Below, piece after piece: positions 45,700-54,234 of a DNA stretch of 64,000 nucleotides. Below the pieces are notes generated by a model. That model did not search any database. It worked only from the letters and a program-made list of their open reading frames with translations, and was not told the DNA's origin. A program made the translations under genes and the position numbers. Source of the stretch: CAMFLJ01 sp963702555 (GTDB taxonomy: Bacteria; Actinomycetota; Acidimicrobiia; Acidimicrobiales; Acidimicrobilacustridaceae); contig CAVPCW010000006.1 in the NCBI GenBank assembly GCA_963702555.1, positions 62,001-126,000 on the forward strand, written 5' to 3'. Position 1 is the first letter of the stretch; each line of letters opens with the position of its first letter.

Positions 45700-46785
45700 T
45701 CAGATCTTGCCGGTGGCGATGACGCCGGTGACGATCAGGATGACGGTGCCCACGGCGGCGACCACCCGCTCCCAGCCGAAGATGGCGAGGCTGCGGGTCT
45801 GGAGCCACTTGACCATCCACCGCACGGCGATCACGGCCGAGACGAAGGCGGCGACCATGCCGACGAGCGGGTCGACCCAGCCGTAGGCGTCGATGACCTC
45901 CGAGCCGTTCTTCGCCGTCTCGTAGACGGTGGCGGCGCCGAGGGTCATGAGCCCGAGCAGGAAGCTGAACTCCACCGCGGTGGCGAGCGATGCGCCGACG
46001 GCGAGGGCGGCGAGGATCGTGACCAGCGAGCGGCTGGTGCCCGGCCACATGGCCAGCACCTGGGCGACGCCGATGATCAGCCCCTGCTTCCAGGTCATCG
46101 CGGTGATCGAGAAGCCGGGCCGGTCGGCCTTGATCTTCGGCGCCAGCCAGATGACCAGCACGCCGCCGACGAACCAGGCGACGATCACCGGCCAGGGCCC
46201 GAACAGGTGGTCCTTGATCGACTTCTCGGCCACCACCCCGACCACGACCGCGGGGAGGAACGCCATGACGAGGGCGATCAGTAGTCGCCGCCCGTCGGAG
46301 TCCTGCCCGATCAGGCCCTTCAGGATCGACACGATCCGCTGCCAGTAGAGGACCAGCACGGCGAGGATGGCGCCGAACTGGATGGCGATGGCGTAGGTGT
46401 CGGCGGCGTCCTTGGTGGCGTCGGTGTCGCCGATGCCGAGGATGCGCTGGGTGACGAGCAGGTGCCCGGTCGAGCTGACCGGCAGGTACTCGGTGACGCC
46501 CTCGACGACGCCGAGCACGATGGCCTTCCAGGTGGTCATCTGCGAATCGGCCGCGGCGACGTCGGTCGCGGCCGTCGCCGTCGGGCCGTCGGCCGTCGTC
46601 ACGGCGTCGGCCGTCGTGACCTCGACGGTGGTGACGTCGGTGGCGGTCGTCTCGGCGCCGGCGGTCGGGTGGCCTCCGAACGTCGAGACCCCCCACGCCG
46701 CGAGGAGAGCCACGAGCACGACAGCGGCGGCGAGACGCGCGTTGCCGCGGCGCGGTCGGGGGCTGGCAGGGCGGAGTTCCGGCAC
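45700..46785 (-). CDS. uppP: Undecaprenyl-diphosphatase with an extra N-terminal region
   Basis: A BacA-type undecaprenyl-diphosphate phosphatase that recycles the lipid carrier of cell-wall synthesis. Family marks are VEGVTEYLPVSSTGHLL (about 94-110) and WPGTSRSLVTILAAL (about 249-263), with eight or so membrane helices. The usual protein is about 270-280 residues; here an 80-residue N-terminal extension adds one hydrophobic segment and a Thr/Ala-rich stretch. An internal ATG at 46539 (MTTWKAIVLG) gives the standard 279 residues, but no clear ribosome site precedes it. The true start is unresolved. Confidence 0.9.
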   Translation of the reverse strand: MPELRPASPRPRRGNARLAAAVVLVALLAAWGVSTFGGHPTAGAETTATDVTTVEVTTADAVTTADGPTATAATDVAAADSQMTTWKAIVLGVVEGVTEYLPVSSTGHLLVTQRILGIGDTDATKDAADTYAIAIQFGAILAVLVLYWQRIVSILKGLIGQDSDGRRLLIALVMAFLPAVVVGVVAEKSIKDHLFGPWPVIVAWFVGGVLVIWLAPKIKADRPGFSITAMTWKQGLIIGVAQVLAMWPGTSRSLVTILAALAVGASLATAVEFSFLLGLMTLGAATVYETAKNGSEVIDAYGWVDPLVGMVAAFVSAVIAVRWMVKWLQTRSLAIFGWERVVAAVGTVILIVTGVIATGKI

Positions 46786-46809
46786 GGCGGCGACGCTACC
46801 CCCGGGTGT

Positions 46810-47997
46810 TCACGATGTGGGAACGCCGTCGAACGTGCCCGGCCCCAGTCCGTTCATGGCGTCGACCGTGCGTTGGTGGCTCTGCGGGTTGGTCGTCGGG
46901 GTGGCCCGGTGGATCACGTAGGTCGAGCGGTCGACGTAGGTCGGCGTGTAGCGAAGCGACTGGGCCCACGACCCGTCGGGCTGCTCGTCGAAGCGCACGG
47001 TGACGATGACGCCGTCGTTGCTCGCCGTCGGGGTGGTCGGCGGCCCCTGGTTCGAGAGGAAGTTCCCGGTGCCGTAGACGACGTACTTCATGCCGTGGCG
47101 CTCGGCGGCCTGCACCACGTGCGCGTGCTGCCCGATGATCAGGTCGATGTCGGGGGAGTCGGCGAGCACGCCGGCCTGCAGCCGTTGCTCCGGCGTGGGG
47201 GCCGACTGGTTCTCGATGCCCCAGTGCATCTCGACCACCACGACCTCGGCGCCGGCGGCCCTGGCGGCGTGGGCGTCGGCCAGGATCCTGTCGAGGTCGA
47301 TCAGGTTCACCAGCCACGGCTGCCCGGCCGGCACGGGGATGCCGTTGGTGCCGTAGGTGTAGTCGAGGTGGGCCACGGTCACGCCGTTCACCTCGTGCAC
47401 GTCGGGACGGGCCGCCTCCTCGGCCGACCGGGCGGTGCCGGCGTGGCCGAGCCCGACGCGGTCGAGCTGGTCGAGGGTCGAGGCGATGCCGGTCGCTCCC
47501 TTGTCGAGCGAGTGGTTCGACGCCGTGGAGCAGGTGTCGTACCCGGCGTCGGCCGCGGCGTCCGCGATCTCCCTGGGGCTGTTGAAGATCGGGTAGCCGG
47601 AGAGGTTCGTGTCGTCGGACGACAGCGGCGTCTCCATGTGACAGATCGCCAGGTCGGCGGCCGACACCTCACCGGTGACCTCGGCCAGCATCGGGGAGAA
47701 GTCGTAGGAGCCGCCGCCGTAGGCGAGGGCCCTGCGCTGCACGGGCATGTGCAGGAGGAAGTCGCCGGTCGTGAGCACGGTGAACGAGCGCAACGGTCGG
47801 TCGAGCGTGGTGGGCGTCTCCGTCGTCGTCGGCCCGGCCGTGGCCGGCGCCGAGTCGCCCACGGGGTCGGGTGCGGACGACACGCTGCCGTCGCTGCCCG
47901 AGCACGCCGCCACGGCGAGCGCGGCGAGCAGGACCACCGCGCCCAGCGCGGTCCTCGTCGACCGGCGGAGGCCCACCGGGGCGCCCCCACGACCCAT
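46810..47997 (-). CDS. CapA-family lipoprotein (poly-gamma-glutamate synthesis/PGA_cap)
   Basis: A 395-residue lipoprotein. Lipobox AVAAC (about 28-32) follows a hydrophobic stretch; a Thr/Pro/Ser linker leads to the PGA_cap metallophosphatase-like domain (about 70-395). Motifs are TTGDFLLHMP (about 75-84), ICHMETPLS (about 118-126), TASNHSLDKG (about 158-167), VVVEMHWGIE (about 246-255) and IIGQHAHVVQ (about 286-295). Predicted to act outside the membrane. CapA enzymes are used in capsule polymer anchoring, but no capB/capC genes are near. The gene lies between uppP and a SAF-domain gene, all in one direction. Confidence 0.85.
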   Translation of the reverse strand: MGRGGAPVGLRRSTRTALGAVVLLAALAVAACSGSDGSVSSAPDPVGDSAPATAGPTTTETPTTLDRPLRSFTVLTTGDFLLHMPVQRRALAYGGGSYDFSPMLAEVTGEVSAADLAICHMETPLSSDDTNLSGYPIFNSPREIADAAADAGYDTCSTASNHSLDKGATGIASTLDQLDRVGLGHAGTARSAEEAARPDVHEVNGVTVAHLDYTYGTNGIPVPAGQPWLVNLIDLDRILADAHAARAAGAEVVVVEMHWGIENQSAPTPEQRLQAGVLADSPDIDLIIGQHAHVVQAAERHGMKYVVYGTGNFLSNQGPPTTPTASNDGVIVTVRFDEQPDGSWAQSLRYTPTYVDRSTYVIHRATPTTNPQSHQRTVDAMNGLGPGTFDGVPTS

Positions 47998-48006
47998 GGG
48001 GCGACG

Positions 48007-48642
48007 CTACCCGGGTGTGACCAGGGCGAGCGTGAGGGCGCCGTCGAGCACCGCGGCGGCGAGCCCGGCGGCCTCGGTGCCGCTCACCGACACCGTCACC
48101 GAGCGGTCGTCGACGGCGATCACCCGAGCGTCGCGGGCCACCCGGCGGGCGCCGGATCCCTGCGCTCTCGCGAGGTCGGCCAGGCTGCCACCGGTTGTCG
48201 CCGGGGCGTAGGCCTCGACGTGGTCGCCGACCTCTAGCCCGGGTGGCGCAGCTTCCACGGGCACGGCCAACGCCCGACGGCCGGGCCCCACCAGCGCTGC
48301 CGCACTCGTCGCGTCGGTGCCCGACAGCCGCCGCTCGGCCACGACCTCGCCCTTCATCAGAGGTTCGGTGACGACCCGGCCCAGGGGGGCGTCGGTGACG
48401 CCGTCGGGGACGAGCCCGACGGGCACGTCGCTCCAGACGAGGTCGGTCTCGGTGAGCACGGTGCCGACCGCCAGGTCTGCGGCGGCGAGCGGCACGCGGC
48501 GCGCCTCGCCGTAGGCGGCTCGGGCCTGCTCGGCCCGTTGCACGGTGGCGGCGGCGAGCGAGCCGGCGACCACGGCGATCACGACGGCGACGGCCCAGCG
48601 CAGGCCATGGCCGCGAGCGAGCCGGTGGAGTGGGGATCCCAC
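48007..48642 (-). CDS. SAF-domain protein, CpaB/RcpC-like
   Basis: A 211-residue protein with one N-terminal membrane segment (about 16-32, AVAVVIAVVAGSLAA) and a SAF-domain core (about 50-115, VPLAAADLAVGTVLTETDLVW and GRVVTEPLMKGEVV). A second domain has VGDHVEAYAPATTG. CpaB/RcpC proteins assemble type IV tight-adherence pili. No other tad/pilus gene is in the window, so a pilus role is uncertain. Confidence 0.7.
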   Translation of the reverse strand: MGSPLHRLARGHGLRWAVAVVIAVVAGSLAAATVQRAEQARAAYGEARRVPLAAADLAVGTVLTETDLVWSDVPVGLVPDGVTDAPLGRVVTEPLMKGEVVAERRLSGTDATSAAALVGPGRRALAVPVEAAPPGLEVGDHVEAYAPATTGGSLADLARAQGSGARRVARDARVIAVDDRSVTVSVSGTEAAGLAAAVLDGALTLALVTPG

Positions 48643-48760
48643 GGGTCCTCCCGGGAGGGGGACGGCGCAGGGGGAAGCGGCGCCACTCTACGGGCGGGTG
48701 CCTCGCGGGGGAAGGGCCGGCGGGTGCGCGGGGGAGCGGGCCGCCGGAGGCGGCGCCGGC

Positions 48761-49114
48761 TCAGGCGCTGGTGGTGCTGCTCGGGGTCGAGCTCGGCGGC
48801 GAGCTCGGCGGCGAGCTCGGCGTGGAGCTGCTCGAGTCCGACGAGGTCTTCGACGACGAGTCGGACGAGCCGCTCGAGGACTCGGAGCTCGAGGGGGTCG
48901 AGCTGCTGGTGCCCGAGGCCGTGGTGCTCGACGAGCCGCCCCGGGCGTCGTTCTTGTAGAAGCCGCTGCCCTTGAACGAGATGCCGACGCTGCCGAACTT
49001 CTTCTTCAGGGTGCCGCCGCAGGAGGGGCACTCGGTGAGGGGATCGTCGGTGAAGGCCTGGACGACCTCGAGGTCGTTGCCGCAGTCCTTGCATCGGTAC
49101 TCGTAGGTGGGCAT
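48761..49114 (-). CDS. FmdB-family zinc-ribbon protein with Ser-rich tail
   Basis: A 117-residue protein beginning MPTYEYRCKDCGNDLEVVQ, with four Cys in CKDC and CPSCGG (about 8-11 and 29-34), the FmdB zinc-ribbon signature. FGSVGISFKGSGFYKND ends the folded part near 56. The rest (about 60-117) is a Ser/Thr/Pro-rich low-complexity tail, probably disordered. It starts with ATG after GGAGGA, 40 bp downstream of a CIRCE-like element, which suggests heat-shock control by HrcA. FmdB function is poorly known. Confidence 0.88.
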   Translation of the reverse strand: MPTYEYRCKDCGNDLEVVQAFTDDPLTECPSCGGTLKKKFGSVGISFKGSGFYKNDARGGSSSTTASGTSSSTPSSSESSSGSSDSSSKTSSDSSSSTPSSPPSSPPSSTPSSTTSA

Positions 49115-49153
49115 CGAAAGGGTCCTCCGCCGCCCGGCCGTGGTCGGCGGGCG

Positions 49154-49180
49154 TTAGCACTCGAACGTCGCGAGTGCCAG
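49154..49180. promoter_or_regulatory. CIRCE-like element (HrcA operator)
   Basis: TTAGCACTC, a 9-bp spacer and GAGTGCCAG match the CIRCE consensus TTAGCACTC-N9-GAGTGCTAA at 16 of 18 arm positions. It lies 40 bp upstream of the fmdB-type ATG (minus) and 124 bp upstream of galU (plus). TATGCT on the minus strand (49184-49179) could be the -10 it overlaps. Confidence 0.75.
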
Positions 49181-49303
49181 CATAGCGGCGCCTCGCGACC
49201 CGGCCTACAGCCCGGCCCCGTGCGTACCGATCTCTCAGGGACGCCGCATCGGCCTCTCAGGGCGGAGCGCGTACGATGCCGTAGTCCACCGAGGGAGGTC
49301 ACG

Positions 49304-50188
49304 ATGGCTGTTTCCAGCGTCACGAAGGCGGTCATCCCGGCTGCCGGTCTGGGCACGCGCTTCCTTCCGGCCACGAAGGCGCAGCCGAAGGAGATGCTGC
49401 CCGTCGTCGACAAGCCCGCCATCCAGTACGTGGTGGAGGAGGCCGTGGCCGCCGGCATCGACGACATCCTCATCATCACCGGCCGCGGCAAGCGCGCCCT
49501 CGAGGACCACTTCGACCGCAACTTCGAGCTCGAGCACTACCTCGCCGAGCGCGACAAGCACGAGCAGCTCGAAGAGGTGCAGCAGCTCGCCGAGCTGGCC
49601 GACATCCACTACGTCCGCCAGGGCGAGCCCCTCGGCCTCGGCCACGCCGTCTCGGTGGCCCGCAAGCACGTGGGCGACAACAGCTTCGTGGTCATGCTCG
49701 GCGACGACATCATGGATCACCGCTCCACGGTGCTCACCGACATGATCAAGGCCCACGACCACTACGGCCGCTCGGTGATCGCCCTCTCCGAGTTCCCGCC
49801 CGAGGAGATCAGCTCCTACGGCTGCGTCGACCCCGAGGTCATCAGCGACGAGCTCGTCCAGGTCCGCGGCATCGTCGAGAAGCCGAAGCCAGAGGACGCG
49901 CCGTCGAACCTCGCCGTGATGGGCCGCTACGTGTTCACACCCGAGATCTTCGAGGCCCTCGAAGGCGTGCAGCCCGGTGTCGGCGGCGAGATCCAGCTCA
50001 CCGACGCCATCGCCAAGCTCCTGCACACCCAGAGCGTCTACGGCTGGGTGTTCAGCAGCGGCCGCTACGACATCGGCAAGAAGATCGACTACCTGCGGGC
50101 CACCGTCGAGATGGCCGCCGAGCGCGACGACCTCGGCCCCGAGTTCCGCGCGTTCCTCGTCGACTTCGTGGAGAAGCGGCTGACGTGA
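49304..50188 (+). CDS. galU: UTP--glucose-1-phosphate uridylyltransferase
   Basis: A 294-residue nucleotidyltransferase making UDP-glucose. The signature AVIPAAGLGTRFLPATKAQPK (about 9-29; the final Lys is catalytic), DKPAIQYVVEEAVAAGIDD, VMLGDDIMD (about 130-138) and VEKPKPEDAPSNL (about 189-201) are all family standard. The start has GAGGGAGG 6 bp upstream. It overlaps the moeA-like gene by GTGA, which is the typical galU-glp order of actinobacteria. Confidence 0.94.
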   Translation: MAVSSVTKAVIPAAGLGTRFLPATKAQPKEMLPVVDKPAIQYVVEEAVAAGIDDILIITGRGKRALEDHFDRNFELEHYLAERDKHEQLEEVQQLAELADIHYVRQGEPLGLGHAVSVARKHVGDNSFVVMLGDDIMDHRSTVLTDMIKAHDHYGRSVIALSEFPPEEISSYGCVDPEVISDELVQVRGIVEKPKPEDAPSNLAVMGRYVFTPEIFEALEGVQPGVGGEIQLTDAIAKLLHTQSVYGWVFSSGRYDIGKKIDYLRATVEMAAERDDLGPEFRAFLVDFVEKRLT

Positions 50189-51417
50189 TCTCCCTCGACG
50201 AGGCGCGGGCATTCGTCCTGGGCGGATGCCCGCCCCGCCCCGCTGTCACCGTCCCGCTGGGCGACGCGCTCGGCCTGGTCGCCGCCGAGGGCGCGGCCGC
50301 CGGCGAGCCGGTCCCGCCGTTCGCCAACACGGCCATGGACGGCTACGCCGTGCGCGCCGCCGACACCGCCTCCGCCCCCGTCACGCTGCGAGTCGCCGGC
50401 ACGGTTCGCGCCGGCATGTCCGGCCTCGATTCGCCCGTCGGTCCCGGTGAGGCCGTCCGCATCATGACGGGCGCCCCCGTCCCGGCCGGCGCCGACGCCA
50501 TCGTCATGGTCGAGCTCACCGAGGGCACCCCCGACGGCGACACCGTCGTGGTCACCCAGGCGGTGCCGGAGGGCAACCACATCCGCCCGGTGGGCGACGA
50601 CGTCGTCCCCGGCGACCGCGTGCTCGAGCCCGGCGCCGTGCTCAGCCCCGGCCACCTCGGCCTGCTCGCCACCGTCGGTCTCCGCGAGGTCTCCGTGGTG
50701 CCGCGGCCCCGAGTCGGCGTGATCTCCACCGGCGACGAGCTGATCGACGACGGCTCGCCCCTGCAGCCCGGCCAGATCCGCGACTCCAACCGTCTCACCC
50801 TTCGGTCGCTGGTCGCCGAGAGCGGCTTCGAGGCCGTCGACCTCGGCCTCGTCCGCGACGACGAGGCCGCGATCGAGGCCGCCCTGCGGGCCGGCGCCGA
50901 GTCCTGCGACGCGCTCGTCACCACCGGCGGCGTGAGCATGGGCGACTTCGACTTCGTGAAGGTGGTGCTCGACCGCATCGGCGACATGCGCTGGATGCAG
51001 GTCGCCATCAAGCCGGCGAAGCCCCTTGCGTTCGGCACCATCGCCCGCGCCGACGGCACCCGGGTGCCGGTGTTCGGGCTGCCGGGAAACCCCGTGTCGT
51101 CGATGGTGAGCTACGAGCTGTTCTGCCGGCCCGGCCTGCGGCGCATGTCCGGTCACGCCGCGGCCGACCTCGACCGGGCCACCGTCGTGGCCGTCGTCGA
51201 CGAGCCGCTGCGCCGCCGCCCCGACGGCAAGACCCACTTCGCCCGGGTCACCTGCCGCTACGACGCCGACACCGCCACCTACCGGATCGCGTCGTCCGGC
51301 AACCAGGGCTCGCACCACATGGCGGCCATGGCCGCGGCCGACGCGCTGGCCGAGCTGCCCGACGGCCCCACGCTCGAGCCGGGCGCCACCGTGCGGGTCC
51401 GGCTGCTGCGCCCGTAA
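50185..51417 (+). CDS. moeA: Molybdopterin molybdotransferase/gephyrin-like protein (MoeA/Glp)
   Basis: A 410-residue MoeA-family protein. Motifs are NTAMDGYAVRAAD (about 49-61), RIMTGAPVPAGADAIVMVE (about 92-110), GVISTGDELID (about 179-189), TTGGVSMGDFD (about 250-260) and GLPGNPVSSMV (about 294-304). It inserts molybdate into adenylated molybdopterin. In actinobacteria the galU-linked copy can be Glp, a gephyrin-like partner of FtsZ and GlpR. A GlpR-like gene at 56630 makes that dual role possible here. GTG start overlaps galU. Confidence 0.9.
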   Translation: MISLDEARAFVLGGCPPRPAVTVPLGDALGLVAAEGAAAGEPVPPFANTAMDGYAVRAADTASAPVTLRVAGTVRAGMSGLDSPVGPGEAVRIMTGAPVPAGADAIVMVELTEGTPDGDTVVVTQAVPEGNHIRPVGDDVVPGDRVLEPGAVLSPGHLGLLATVGLREVSVVPRPRVGVISTGDELIDDGSPLQPGQIRDSNRLTLRSLVAESGFEAVDLGLVRDDEAAIEAALRAGAESCDALVTTGGVSMGDFDFVKVVLDRIGDMRWMQVAIKPAKPLAFGTIARADGTRVPVFGLPGNPVSSMVSYELFCRPGLRRMSGHAAADLDRATVVAVVDEPLRRRPDGKTHFARVTCRYDADTATYRIASSGNQGSHHMAAMAAADALAELPDGPTLEPGATVRVRLLRP

Positions 51418-51427
51418 CCTGCCATCC

Positions 51428-52432
51428 ATGTCCGCACCGGAACGCAGCGAGCTCGTCGACGGGTTCGGTCGCGTCCACCGCGACCTGCGCATCTCGGTCA
51501 CCGACCGCTGCAACTTCCGCTGCTCGTACTGCATGCCCGCCGAGGGGATGGACTGGCTGCCCCGTGAGGACCTCCTCAGCTACGAGGAGCTCACCCGCAT
51601 CGCCCGGGTCTGCGTCGAGCGCTTCGGCTTCGACGGCATCCGCCTCACCGGCGGCGAGCCCACCGTGCGGGCCCACCTCCCCGTGCTCATCGAGAAGCTC
51701 TCGGCCCTCGGGGTCGACCTGGCCCTCACCACCAACGGCTCCACGCTCCGCCTCGTCGCCCACGACCTCGCCGCCGCCGGCCTGCGCCGCATCAACATCT
51801 CGATCGACTCGCTGCGCGCCGACCGCTTCACCGAGATCACCAAGCGCGACGAGCTCGACCGGGTGCTCGATGGCATCGACGCCGCTCTCGAGGCCGGCCT
51901 CGACCCCGTGAAGCTCAACGTGGTGGTGATGCGCGGCGTCAACGACGACGAGCTCGTCGACTTCGCCGCCTTCGGCCGTGCCAAGGGCGTGCAGGTGCGC
52001 TTCATCGAGTTCATGCCGCTCGATGCCCAGCAGGCCTGGACCAACGAGCAGGTCGTCACCCAGGACGAGATCGTCGCCCGCATCGGCGAGGCCTTCCCGC
52101 TGGAGGCGGTGCCCGAATCGGTGCGCGGCTCGGCCCCCGCCGCCCGCTGGCGCTACCTCGACGGTGGCGGCGAGATCGGCGTGATCCCGAGCGTCACGCA
52201 CGCCTTCTGCGAGTCGTGCGACCGCGTGCGCCTCACCGCCGAGGGTGAGCTGCGGCACTGCCTGTTCGCCACCCGGCAGCTCGACCTGCGCACGCTGCTG
52301 CGCAACGACGCCACCGACGACGACCTCGCCGATGCCATCCGGGCCGAGGTCGGCGCCAAGTGGGCGGGGCACCAGATCAACCAGGTGCACTTCATCCGCC
52401 CCTCGAAGTCGATGAGCCAGATCGGCGGCTGA
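51428..52432 (+). CDS. moaA: GTP 3',8-cyclase (molybdenum cofactor biosynthesis MoaA)
   Basis: A 334-residue radical-SAM enzyme that converts GTP to 3',8-cyclo-7,8-dihydro-GTP. The radical-SAM motif CNFRCSYC (about 29-36) and the SAM-binding GGEP (about 77-80) are present. The C-terminal Fe-S site is CESCDRVRLTAEGELRHC (about 260-277). The C-terminal GG is also present (SQIGG). It follows moeA by 10 bp. Confidence 0.95.
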   Translation: MSAPERSELVDGFGRVHRDLRISVTDRCNFRCSYCMPAEGMDWLPREDLLSYEELTRIARVCVERFGFDGIRLTGGEPTVRAHLPVLIEKLSALGVDLALTTNGSTLRLVAHDLAAAGLRRINISIDSLRADRFTEITKRDELDRVLDGIDAALEAGLDPVKLNVVVMRGVNDDELVDFAAFGRAKGVQVRFIEFMPLDAQQAWTNEQVVTQDEIVARIGEAFPLEAVPESVRGSAPAARWRYLDGGGEIGVIPSVTHAFCESCDRVRLTAEGELRHCLFATRQLDLRTLLRNDATDDDLADAIRAEVGAKWAGHQINQVHFIRPSKSMSQIGG

Positions 52433-52472
52433 GCCCGCCGGGCCGGTCGCCCCTCACCTCAGGGAGATCACA

Positions 52473-53303
52473 GTGGGAACCGACCTCACCGTCGGCTTCG
52501 TCGGGGCCGGCTCCATGGGCACCCCGATGGTCGAGCGCCTCCACGCCGCCGGCACGCCGGTCACGCTCTACGCCCGCCGCGCCGAGGTGCGCGACGGGTT
52601 CGCGGCCAAGGGCATCGCCGTCGTCGACACGCCGGCCGCCATGGCCGCCGGTGCCGACGTCGTCCTCGTCTGCCTCTACTCCGACGACCAGCTCGAGGCG
52701 TTGGCCTCCGGCCCCGACGGCCTCCTGGGGGTCATGGAGCCCGGCGCGGTGCTCGCTTCGCACGTCACCGGGAGCCCGGCGCTCGCCGTGCGCCTCGCCG
52801 CCGAGGCGGAGAGCCGCGGCGTCCGGTTCGTCGACGCCCCGATCAGCGGCGACCCCGACGACATCGCCGCCGGTCGGCTCACGGTGATGATGGGTGGCGA
52901 CCCGGCCGACACCGCTCGGGTGCGGTCCGCGGTCGAGGCCTACGCCGAGGCGATCTTCGACACCGGCACCGTGGGCAGCGCCCTGGCGGTGAAGCTCATC
53001 AACAACACGCTGTTCGCCGCCAACACCCAGCTGGTCGGCGAGGCCGAGCGGATCGGGCGCCAGCTCGGCGCCGACCCGGTCGCCCTGGCGACGATCATCC
53101 AGCGCAGCAGCGGCGCCAGCTTCGTGATGGGCCTGCTGCCCTCGTTCGGCGCCACCCAGGTCTTCGCCGACAACGCCGGCCCCTACATGCGCAAGGACCT
53201 GGCGGTGGTGAACGCGGTCGCGGCGGAGATGGGGATCGACCTGGGGCTGCTCGGTGCGGTCGCCAACGCCGACGCCGTCTCCTTCGAGGGCAACCCCGGC
53301 TGA
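52473..53303 (+). CDS. NAD(P)-dependent beta-hydroxyacid dehydrogenase family
   Basis: A 276-residue member of the 3-hydroxyisobutyrate dehydrogenase/6-phosphogluconate dehydrogenase family. The Rossmann loop is GFVGAGSMGTPM (about 8-19). DAPISGDPDDIAAGRLTVMMGGD (about 125-147) is the substrate-binding region, and VKLINNTLFAANTQLVGEA (about 172-190) carries the catalytic-Lys region. It probably oxidises a beta-hydroxyacid using NAD(P). GTG start. Substrate unknown. Confidence 0.88.
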   Translation: MGTDLTVGFVGAGSMGTPMVERLHAAGTPVTLYARRAEVRDGFAAKGIAVVDTPAAMAAGADVVLVCLYSDDQLEALASGPDGLLGVMEPGAVLASHVTGSPALAVRLAAEAESRGVRFVDAPISGDPDDIAAGRLTVMMGGDPADTARVRSAVEAYAEAIFDTGTVGSALAVKLINNTLFAANTQLVGEAERIGRQLGADPVALATIIQRSSGASFVMGLLPSFGATQVFADNAGPYMRKDLAVVNAVAAEMGIDLGLLGAVANADAVSFEGNPG

Positions 53304-53348
53304 CCGACGCAGCGCGCCACCGCGCCAGGCGTGCCAGGATCGCCGGCG

Positions 53349-54233
53349 ATGACCGATCACGAAGGCCCCGAGTTCTGGTTGTTCCTCCCGCAGATGCGGA
53401 TGTCGCTCGACGCCCTGCTCGAGCGGGCGCTCGCCGCCGAGGCGGCAGGGTTCGGCGGCATCGCCCTCATGGACCACCTGGCGCCGCCGCTCGCCGAGTC
53501 CCAGCCCATGTACGAGGCGATGACGCTGGCGATGTGGTTGCTGGCCCGCACCGAGCGGCTTTCCGTCGGTCACCTCGTGCTCTGCGACGCCATGCGCCAT
53601 CCGGCCGTGCTCGCCCGTGAGGTGGTCACCCTCGACCATGCGTCGGGTGGCCGGTTCGAGCTCGGTCTCGGGTGGGGGTCGGTCCCTGCGGAGCTCGAGC
53701 AGTTCGGCGTGGGGTCGAGCGAGGCCAAGGTCCGGGTCGGGCGGATGGAGGAGTCGCTCGAGGTGATGCGGGCGTTGTGGACCGGCGAGGCGGTGACCTA
53801 CGAGGGCGAGCACTTCCGGCTGACCGACGCCCTGCAGCAGCCCACCCCGCTCGGCCACATCCCGATCACCATCGGCGGCTCCGGGAAGCGCACGCTCGAG
53901 ATGGTCCGCCGCCACGCCGACTGGTGCAACCTGCCGGTCAACAAGATCGACCAGGCCGACGAGGTCCGGGCGAAGGTCGGCGACGCCAGCCTGTCGATCC
54001 AGAACCGGGTCACCTACCTGGCGCCCGGCGCCGACCGCGACGAGGTCGAGTCCCTGGCGCTGCGCCGCTTCGGCCAGGTCGGGCGGGTCACCGGCACCGG
54101 GCCGGAGCTGGTCGAGCAGTTCGGCGCGCTCCACGACCGCGGCATCGACCGCGTCTACGCCTGGTTCACCGACTTCGCCTCGCCCGAGACCCTCGCCGGC
54201 TTCGGCGACGAGGTCATCGCCGCCGTCCGCTAG
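53349..54233 (+). CDS. F420-dependent LLM-class oxidoreductase
   Basis: A 294-residue luciferase-like TIM-barrel protein. Characteristic regions are LLERALAAEAAGFGGIALMDHL (about 24-45), VTLDHASGGRFELGLGWGS (about 95-113) and ITIGGSGKRTLEMVRRHADW (about 175-194). This class uses reduced F420 or FMN. ATG 53349 is preferred; an upstream GTG at 53331 is possible. It converges on the SRPBCC gene, 1 bp apart. Substrate unknown. Confidence 0.86.
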   Translation: MTDHEGPEFWLFLPQMRMSLDALLERALAAEAAGFGGIALMDHLAPPLAESQPMYEAMTLAMWLLARTERLSVGHLVLCDAMRHPAVLAREVVTLDHASGGRFELGLGWGSVPAELEQFGVGSSEAKVRVGRMEESLEVMRALWTGEAVTYEGEHFRLTDALQQPTPLGHIPITIGGSGKRTLEMVRRHADWCNLPVNKIDQADEVRAKVGDASLSIQNRVTYLAPGADRDEVESLALRRFGQVGRVTGTGPELVEQFGALHDRGIDRVYAWFTDFASPETLAGFGDEVIAAVR

Positions 54234-54234
54234 G

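Noticed and set aside
46810..47997. capA as part of a poly-gamma-glutamate capsule locus
   Set aside because: No capB or capC-like gene is adjacent; CapA-type proteins occur widely without capsules.
48007..48642. SAF-domain gene as evidence for a tad pilus locus
   Set aside because: None of the other pilus genes (ATPase, prepilin, secretin) is in the window.
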